Below are positions 52,736 through 62,415 of a stretch of DNA of 64,000 bases, in pieces. This DNA comes from Balaenoptera acutorostrata. Taxonomy: Eukaryota; Chordata; Mammalia; Artiodactyla; Balaenopteridae. Under the pieces are notes generated by a model. The model did no database searches. It saw only the letters and a list, made by a program, of their open reading frames with translations, and was not told the origin of the DNA. Numbering within the stretch: the first letter of the stretch is position 1; the number at the start of each line of letters is the position of its first letter. The translations under genes and the position numbers were made by a program. Location: contig NW_026646025.1 of assembly GCF_949987535.1 (NCBI RefSeq), positions 3,534,001 to 3,598,000 of the forward strand. The letters run 5' to 3'.

Positions 52736-55374
52736 TCATCACAATGCTCCATGGCCCTTGTCATCACAATGCTCCAGAATTCTTGTCATCACCATGTTCC
52801 ATGACCATTGTCATCACAATTCTCCATGGCCCTTCGCATCACAATGCTCCAGAATTCTTGTCATCACAATGTTCCATGGCCCTTGTCATCACCATGCTCC
52901 AGAATTCTTGTCATCACAATGCTCCATGGCCCTTGTCATCACAATGCTCCAGAATTCTTGTCATCACAATGTTCCATGACCGTGTCATCACAATGCTCCA
53001 TGGCCCTTGTCATCACAATGCTCCAGAATTTTTGTCATCACAATGTTCCGTGACCGTGTCATCACAATGCTCCATAATTCTTGTCATCACAATGTTCCAT
53101 CACCGTGTCATCACAATGCTCCATAATTCTTGTCATCACAATGTTCCATGACCGTGTCATCAAAATGCTCCAGAATTCTTGTCATGACAATGTTCCATGA
53201 CCAGGTCATCACAATGCTCCATCGCCCTTGTCATCACAATGCTCCAGAATTCTTGTCATCACAATGTTCCATGACCGTGTCATCACAATGCTCCATGGCC
53301 CTTGTCGTCACAATGCTCCAGAATTCTTGTCATCACAATGTTCCATGACCGTGTCATCACAATGCTCCAGAATTCTTGTCATCACAAAGTTCCATGACCG
53401 TGTCATCACAATGCTCCAGAATTCTTGTCATCACAATGTTCCATCACCGTGTCATCACAATGCTCCAGAATTCTTGTCATCTCAATGTTCCATGACCGTG
53501 TCATCACAATGCTCCATGGCCCTGGTCATCACAATGCTCCAGATTGCTTGTCATCACAAAGTTCCATGACCGTGTTATCACAATGCTCCATGGCCCTTGT
53601 CATCACAATGCTCCAGAATTCTTGTCATCACAATGTTCCATGATCGTGTCATCACAATGCTCCATAATTCTTGTCATCACAATGTTCCATGACCGTGTCA
53701 TCACCATGCTCCAGAATTCTTGTCATCACAATGTTCCATGACCGTGTCATCACAATGCTCCATGGCCCTTGTCATCAAAATTCTCCAGAATTCTTGTCAT
53801 CACAATGTTCCATGACCGTGTCATCACAATGCTCCATGGCCCTTGTCATCACAATGCTCCAGAATTCTTGTCATCACAGTGTTCCATGACCGTGTCATCA
53901 CAATGCTCCATGGCCCTTGTCATCACAATGCTCCAGAATTCTTGTCATCACAAGGTTCCATGACCGTGTCATCACAATGCTCCATAATTCTTGTCATCAA
54001 AATGTTCCATGACCGTGTCATCACAATGCTCCAGAATTCTTGTCATCACAATGTTCCATGACCATGTCATCACAATGCTCCAGAATTCTTGTCATCACAA
54101 TGCTCCAGAATTATTGTCATCACAATGTTCCATGACCGTGTCATCACAATGCTCCAGAATTCTTGTCATCACAATGCTCCAGAATTCTTGTCATCACCAT
54201 GTTCCATGACCATGTCATCACAATTCTCCATGGCCCTTCGCATCACAATGCTCCAGAATTCTTGTCATCACAATGTTCCATGACCGTGTCATCACAATGC
54301 TCCATGGTCCTTTTCATCACAATGCTCCAGATTGCTTGTCATCACAAAGTTCCATGACCGTGTCATCACAATGCACCATGGCCTTTGTCATCACCATGCT
54401 CCAGAATTCTTGTCATCACAATGCTCCATGGCCCTTGTCATCACAATGCTCCAGAATTCTTGTCATCACCATGTTCCATGACCGTGTCATCACAATGCTC
54501 CATGGCCCTTGTCATCACAATGCTCCAGAATTCTTGTCATCACAATGTTCCATTACCGTGTCATCACAATGCTACATGGCCCTTGTCATCACAATGCTCC
54601 AGAATTCTTGTCATCACAATGTTCCATGACCGTGTCATCACAATGCTCCATAATTCTTGTCATCACAATGTTCCATGATCGTGTCATCACAATGCTCCAT
54701 AATTCTTGTCATCACAATGTTCCATGACCATGTCATCACAATTCTCCTTGGCCCTTGTCATCCTATTGCTCCAGATTTCTTATCATCACAATGCTCCATG
54801 ACACTTGTCATCACAATGCTCCATGGCCTTTGTCATCACAATGCTCCTGAATTCTTGTCATCACAATGTACCATGACCGTGTCATCACAATGCTCCATGG
54901 TCCTTGTCAACACAATGCTCGAGAATTCTTGTCATAACAATGTTCCATGACCGTGTCATCACAATGCTCCATGGTCCTTGTCATCACAATGCTCCAGAAT
55001 TCTTGTCATCACAATGTTCCATGACCGTGTCATCACAATGCTCCATGGCCCTTGTCATCACAATGCTCCATAATTCTTGTCATCACAATGTTCCATGACC
55101 GTGTCATCACAATGCACCATGGCCCTTGTCATCACAATGCTCCATAATCCTTGTCATCACAATGTTCCATGACCGTGTCATCAAAATGCTCCAGAATTCT
55201 TGTCATCACAATGTTCCATGACCAGGTCATCACAATGCTCCATGGCCCTTGTCATCACAATTCTCCAGAATTCTTGTCATCACAATGTTCCATGACTGTG
55301 TCATCACAATGCTCCATAATTCTTGTCATCACAATGCTCCAGAATTCTTGTCATCACAATGTTCCATGACCGTG
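52736..55374 (+). repeat. Trimer array, 2,639 bp without a core
   Basis: Contains the left copy of the 3,129-bp-spaced duplication. A hybrid monomer GTTCCATGGCCC near 52.87 kb joins type c to type a. Confidence 0.9.
52892..55220 (+). repeat. 3.13-kb-spaced nested duplication in C2, left copy
   Basis: Matches 56,021-58,349 at a constant offset of 3,129 bp over about 2.3 kb. It begins at the CACCATGCTCC monomer and ends where this copy reads GACCAGGTC and the right copy reads GACCGTGTC. It carries the left-type marker GTCATCTCAATG. Confidence 0.82.
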
Positions 55375-55693
55375 TCATCACAATGCTACATGACCCTGGT
55401 CATCACAGTTCTCCATGACCTTTGTCATCACAATGCTCTATATAGTTTTTCATGACAATTCTAAATGACCACTTTAATCACTTTGCTTGCTGACCATTTT
55501 CATCACATTTCTCTATTGTCATTACAATTCCCCATGACCTCTTTCTTCACAATGCTCCATGATGCCTGTCATCACAATGCTCAATGGCTTTTGTTATCAC
55601 AATGCTCCAGGACCAGTTTCATCACAATACTCCATCCCCCTTGTCATCACGGTGCACAATGAAACCTCTCATTACAATGCTCCGTGACACTTG
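55375..55693 (+). repeat. Core, H class with CCCATGACCTCTTTC
   Basis: Partner of 46,582 at 8,793 bp. Confidence 0.9.
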
Positions 55694-58600
55694 TCATCAC
55701 AATGCTCCATGGCCCTTGTCATCACAATGCTCCAGAATTCTTGTCATCACCGTGTTCCATGACCATGTCATCACAATTCTCCATGGCCCTTCTCATCACA
55801 ATGCTCCAGAATTCTTGTCATCACAATGTTCCATGACCGTGTCATCACAATGCTCCATGGCCCTTGTCATCACAATGCTCCAGAATTCTTGTCATCACAA
55901 TGTTCCATGACCGTGTCATCACAATGCTCCATGGTCCTTTTCATCACAATGCTCCAGATTGCTTGTCATCACAAAGTTCCATGACCGTGTCATCACAATG
56001 CACCATGGCCTTTGTCATCACCATGCTCCAGAATTCTTGTCATCACAATGCTCCATGGCCCTTGTCATCACAATGCTCCAGAATTCTTGTCATCACAATG
56101 TTCCATGACCGTGTCATCACAATGCTCCATGGCCCTTGTCATCACAATGCTCCAGAATTTTTGTCATCACAATGTTCCGTGACCGTGTCATCACAATGCT
56201 CCATAATTCTTGTCATCACAATGTTCCATCACCGTGTCATCACAATGCTCCATAATTCTTGTCATCACAATGTTCCATGACCGTGTCATCAAAATGCTCC
56301 AGAATTCTTGTCATGACAATGTTCCATGACCAGGTCATCACAATGCTCCATCGCCCTTGTCATCACAATGCTCCAGAATTCTTGTCATCACAATGTTCCA
56401 TGACCGTGTCATCACAATGCTCCATGGCCCTTGTCGTCACAATGCTCCAGAATTCTTGTCATCACAATGTTCCATAACCGTGTCATCACAATGCTCCAGA
56501 ATTCTTGTCATCACAAAGTTCCATGACCGTGTCATCACAATGCTCCAGAATTCTTGTCATCACAATGTTCCATCACCGTGTCATCACAATGCTCCAGAAT
56601 TCTTGTCATCACAATGTTCCATGACCGTGTCATCACAATGCTCCATGGCCCTGGTCATCACAATGCTCCAGATTGCTTGTCATCACAAAGATCCATGACC
56701 GTGTTATCACAATGCTCCATGGCCCTTGTCATCACAATGCTCCAGAATTCTTGTCATCACAATGTTCCATGATCGTGTCATCACAATGCTCCATAATTCT
56801 TGTCATCACAATGTTCCATGACCGTGTCATCACCATGCTCCAGAATTCTTGTCATCACAATGTTCCATGACCGTGTCATCACAATGCTCCATGGCCCTTG
56901 TCATCACAATTCTCCAGAATTCTTGTCATCACAATGTTCCATGACCGTGTCATCACAATGCTCCATGGCCCTTGTCATCACAATGCTCCAGAATTCTTGT
57001 CATCACAGTGTTCCATGACCGTGTCATCACAATGCTCCATGGCCCTTGTCATCACAATGCTCCAGAATTCTTGTCATCACAAGGTTCCATGACCGTGTCA
57101 TCACAATGCTCCATAATTCTTGTCATCAAAATGTTCCATGACCGTGTCATCACAATGCTCCAGAATTCTTGTCATCACAATGTTCCATGACCATGTCATC
57201 ACAATGCTCCAGAATTCTTGTCATCACAATGCTCCAGAATTATTGTCATCACAATGTTCCATGACCGTGTCATCACAATGCTCCAGAATTCTTGTCATCA
57301 CAATGCTCCAGAATTCTTGTCATCACCATGTTCCATGACCATGTCATCACAATTCTCCATGGCCCTTCGCATCACAATGCTCCAGAATTCTTGTCATCAC
57401 AATGTTCCATGACCGTGTCATCACAATGCTCCATGGTCCTTTTCATCACAATGCTCCAGATTGCTTGTCATCACAAAGTTCCATGACCGTGTCATCACAA
57501 TGCACCATGGCCTTTGTCATCACCATGCTCCAGAATTCTTGTCATCACAATGCTCCATGGCCCTTGTCATCACAATGCTCCAGAATTCTTGTCATCACCA
57601 TGTTCCATGACCGTGTCATCACAATGCTCCATGGCCCTTGTCATCACAATGCTCCAGAATTCTTGTCATCACAATGTTCCATTACCGTGTCATCACAATG
57701 CTACATGGCCCTTGTCATCACAATGCTTCAGAATTCTTGTCATCACAATGTTCCATGACCGTGTCATCACAATGCTCCATAATTCTTGTCATCACAATGT
57801 TCCATGATCGTGTCATCACAATGCTCCATAATTCTTGTCATCACAATGTTCCATGACCATGTCATCACAATTCTCCTTTGCCCTTGTCATCATATTGCTC
57901 CAGATTTCTTATCATCACAATGCTCCATGACACTTGTCATCACAATGCTCCATGGCCTTTGTCATCACAATGCTCCTGAATTCTTGTCATCACAATGTAC
58001 CATGACCGTGTCATCACAATGCTCCATGGTCCTTGTCAACACAATGCTCGAGAATTCTTGTCATAACAATGTTCCATGACCGTGTCATCACAATGCTCCA
58101 TGGTCCTTGTCATCACAATGCTCCAGAATTCTTGTCATCACAATGTTCCATGACCGTGTCATCACAATGCTCCATGGCCCTTGTCATCACAATGCTCCAT
58201 AATTCTTGTCATCACAATGTTCCATGACCGTGTCATCACAATGCACCATGGCCCTTGTCATCACAATGCTCCATAATCCTTGTCATCACAATGTTCCATG
58301 ACCGTGTCATCAAAATGCTCCAGAATTCTTGTCATCACAATGTTCCATGACCGTGTCATCACAATGCTCCATGGCCCTTGTCATCACAATGCTCCAGAAT
58401 TTTTGTCATCACAATGTTCCATGACCGTGTCATCACAATGCTCCATGCCCCTTGTCATCACAATGCTCCAGAATTCTTGTCATCACAATGTTCCATGACC
58501 GTGTCATCACAATGCTCCATAATTCTTGTCATCACAATGTTCCATGACCGTGTCATCACAATGCTCCATAATTCTTGTCATCACAATGTTCCATGACCAT

Positions 58601-58749
58601 ATCACCACAATGCTCCATGGCCCTTGTCATCACGATGCTCCAGAATTCTTGTCATCACAATGTTCCATGACCGTGTCATCACAATGCTCCATGGGCCTTG
58701 TCATCACAATGCTCCATAATTCTTGTCATCACAATGATCCATGACCGTG
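55694..58749 (+). repeat. Trimer array, 3,056 bp, longest without a core
   Basis: Contains the right copy of the 3,129-bp-spaced duplication, including the diverged patch at 57.87-58.08 kb. Confidence 0.9.
56021..58349 (+). repeat. 3.13-kb-spaced nested duplication in C2, right copy
   Basis: Right partner of 52,892-55,220. It carries the right-type marker ACAAAGATCC (56.69 kb) and private changes such as TTCCATAACCGTG near 56.47 kb. The two partners are separated by about 0.8 kb containing the core at 55,375. Confidence 0.82.
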
Positions 58750-59068
58750 TCATCACAATGCTACATGACACTGGTCATCACAGATCTCCATGACCTTTGC
58801 CATCACAATGCTCTATATAGTTTTTCATGACAATTCTAAATGACCACTATAATCAATTTTCTTGCTGACCATTTTCATCACATTTCTCTATTGTCATTAC
58901 AATTCCCCATAACCCCTTTCTTCACAATGCTCCATGATGCCTGTCATCACAATGATCAATGGCTTTTGTTATCACAATGCTCCAGGACCAGTTTCATCAC
59001 AATACTCCATCCCCCTTGGCATCACGGTGCACAATGAAACCTCTCATTACAATGCTCTGTGACGCTTG
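58750..59068 (+). repeat. Core, Q class with TATAATCAATTTTC
   Basis: First core of C3; GACCACTATAATC and CACAATGATCAATGG are private changes. Confidence 0.9.
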
Positions 59069-60743
59069 TCATCACAATGCTCCATGGCCCTTGTCATCAC
59101 AATGCTCCAGAATTCTTGTCATCACCATATTCCATGACCATGTCATGACAATACTCCATGGCCCTTCGCATCACAATGCTCCAGAATTCTTGTCAACACA
59201 ATGTTCCATGACCGTGTCATCACAATGCTCCATGGCCCTTTTCATCACAATGCTCCAGATTGCTTGTCATCACAAAGTTCCATGACCGTGTCATCACAAT
59301 GCACCATGGCCTTTGTCATCACCATGCTCCAGAATTCTTGTCATCACAATGTTCCATGACCGTGTCATCACAATGCTCCATGGCCCTTGTCATCACAATG
59401 CTCCAGAATTCTTGTCATCACAATGTTCCATGACCGTGTCATCACAATGCTCCATGGCCCTTGTCATCACAATGCTCCAGAAATCTTGTCATCACAATGG
59501 TCCATGACCGTGTCATCACAATGCTCCATAATTCTTGTCATCACAATGTTCCATCACCGTGACATCACAATGCTCCATAATTCTTGTCATCACAATGTTC
59601 CATGACCGTGTCATCAAAATGCTCCAGAATTCTTGTCATGACAATGTTCCATGACCAGGTCATCACAATGCTCAATCGCCCTTGTCATCACAATGCTCCA
59701 GAATTCTTGTCATCACAATGTTCCATGACCGTGTCATCACAATGCTCCAGAATTCTTTTCATCACAATGCTCTAGAATTCTTGTCATCACAATGTTCCAT
59801 GACCGTGTCATCACAATGCTCCATGGCCCTGGTCATCACAATGCTCCAGATTGCTTGTCATCACAAAGTTCCATGACCGTGTCATCACAATGCACCATGG
59901 CCCTTGTCATCGCAATGCTCCAGAATTCTTGTCATCACAGTGTTCCATGACCGTGTCATCACAATGCTCCATGGCCCTTGTCATCACAATGCTCCAGAAT
60001 TCTTGTCATCACAAGGTTCCATGACCGTGTCATCACAATGCTCCATAATTCTTGTCATCAAAATGTTCCATGACCGTGTCATCACAATGCTCCATAATTC
60101 TTGTCATCACAATGTTCCATGACCATGTCATCACAATGCTCCAGAATTCTTGTCATCACAATGCTCCAGAATTATTGTCATCACAATGCTCCAGAATTCT
60201 TATCATCACAATGCTCCAGAATTCTTGTCATCACAATGTTCCATGACCGTGTCATCACAATGCTCCATGGCACTTTTCATCACAATGCTCCAGATTGCTT
60301 GTCATCACAAAGTTCCATGACCATGTTATCACAATGCTCCATGGCCCTGGTCATCACAATGCTCCAGAATTCTTGTCATCACAGTGTTCCATGATCGTGT
60401 CATCACAATGCTCCATAATTCTTGTCATCAAAATGTTCCATGACCGTGTCATCACAAGGCTCCATAATTCTTGTCATCACAATGTTCCATGACCGTGTCA
60501 CCACAATGCTCCATGGCCCTTGTCATCACAATGCTCCAGAATTCTTGTCATCACAATGTTCCATGACCGTGTCATCACAATGCGCCATGGCCCTTGTCAT
60601 CACAATGCTCCAGAATTCTTGTCATCACAATGTTCCATGACCGTGTCATCACAATGCTCCATAATTCTTGTCATCACAATGTTCCATGACCGTGTCACCA
60701 CAATGCTCCACAAATCTTGTCATCACAATGTTCCATGACCGTG
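59069..60743 (+). repeat. Trimer array, 1,675 bp without a core
   Basis: Partner of 49,462-51,136 at 9,607 bp, with private GTCATGACAATAC and CACCGTGACATC near its start. Confidence 0.9.
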
Positions 60744-61062
60744 TCATCACAATGCTACATGACACTTGTCATCACAGTTCTCCATGACCTTTGCCATCAC
60801 AATGCTCTATATAGTTTTTCATGACAATTCTAAATGACCACTTTAATCAATTTGCTTGCTGACGGTTTTCATCACATTTCTCTATTGTCATTACAATTCC
60901 CCATGACCCCTTTCTTCACAATGCTCCATGATGCCTGTCATCACAATGCTCAATGGCTTTTGTTATCACAATGCTCCAGGACCAGTTTCATCACAATACT
61001 CCATCCCCCTTGTCATCACGGTGCACAATGAAACCTCTCATTACAATGCTCCGTGACACTTG
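60744..61062 (+). repeat. Core, Q class with GCTGACGGTTTTC
   Basis: Partner of 51,137 but with GCTGACGG and GCTCAATGGC, closer to other classes. Followed by 1,034 bp of array with the one-base loss at 61.37 kb. Confidence 0.9.
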
Positions 61063-62096
61063 TAATCACAATGCTCCATGGCCCTTGTCATCACAATGCT
61101 CCAGAATACTTGTCATCACAATATTCCATGACCGTGTCATCACAATGCTCCATGACCCTGGTCATCACAATGCTCCAGATTGCTTGTCATCACAAAGATC
61201 CATGACCGTGTCATCACAATGCACCATGGCCTTTGTCATCACCATGCTCCAGAATTCTTGTCATCACAATGTTCCATGACCGTGTCATCACAATGCTCCA
61301 GAATTCTTGTCATCACCATGTTCCATGACCATGTCATCACAATTCTCCATGGCCCTTCGCATCACAATGCTCCAGAATCTTGTCATCACAATGTTCCATG
61401 ACCGTGTCATCACAATGCTCCATGGCCCTTTTCATCACAATGCTCCAGATTGCTTGTCATCACAATGTTCCATGACCGTGTCATCACAATGCACCATGGC
61501 CCTTGTCATCACAATGCTCCATAATTCTTGTCATCACAATGTTCCATGACCGTGTCATTAAAATGCTCCAGAATTCTTGTCATCACAATGTTCCATGACC
61601 ATGTCATCACAATGCTCCATGGCCCTTGTCATCACAATTCTCCAGAATTCTTGTCATCACAATGTTCCTTGACCGTGTCATCACAATGCTCCATAATTCT
61701 TGTCATCACAATGTTCCATGACCGTGTCATCACAATGCTCCATAATTCTTGTCATCACAATGCTCCATGGCCCTTTTCATCACAATGCTCCAGATTGCAT
61801 GTCATCACAAAGTTCCATGACCGTGTCATCACAATGCACCATGGCCTTTGTCATCACCATGCTCCAGAATTCTTGTCATCACAATGTTCCATGACCGTGT
61901 CATCACAATGCTCCATGGCCCTTGTCATCACAATGCTCCAGAATTCTTGTCATCACAATGTTCCATGACCGTGTCATCACAATGCTCCATGGCCCTTGTC
62001 ATGACAATTCTCCAGAATTCTAGTCATCACAATGTTCCATGACCGTGTCATCACAATGCTCCATAATTCTTGTCATCACAATGTTCCATGACCGTG

Positions 62097-62415
62097 ACAT
62101 CACAATGCTACATGATCCTGTTCATCACAGTTCTCCATGACCTTTGCCATCACAATGCTCTATATAGTTTTTCATGACAATTCTAAATGACCACTTTAAT
62201 CAATTTGCTTGCTGACCATTTTCATCACATTTCTCTATTGTCATTACAATTCCCCATGACCCCTTTCTTCACAATGCTCCATGATGCCTGTCATCACAAT
62301 GCTCTATGGCTTTTGTTATCACAATGCTCCAGGACCAGTTTCATCACAATACTCCATCCCCCTTGTCATCACGGTGCCCAATGAAACCTCTCATTACAAT
62401 GCTCCGTGACACTTG
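62097..62415 (+). repeat. Core, Q class with GCTGACCATTTTC
   Basis: Last core of the window. GGTGCCCAATG breaks the otherwise conserved GTGCAC palindrome; TGATCCTGTTC is private. Confidence 0.9.

Larger units (their letters stand above)
49143..58749 (+). repeat. 9-kb higher-order repeat, copy C2 (9,607 bp)
   Basis: Second copy, with cores at 49,143, 51,137, 52,417 and 55,375, in the same order as C1. It has about 345 bp less trimer array near 52.1 kb and about 740 bp more near 57.6-58.4 kb, where a repeat of 54.5-55.2 kb has been carried along. It shares with C1 and C3 the single-base insertion GACCATTGTCATC just after its third core. Confidence 0.85.
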
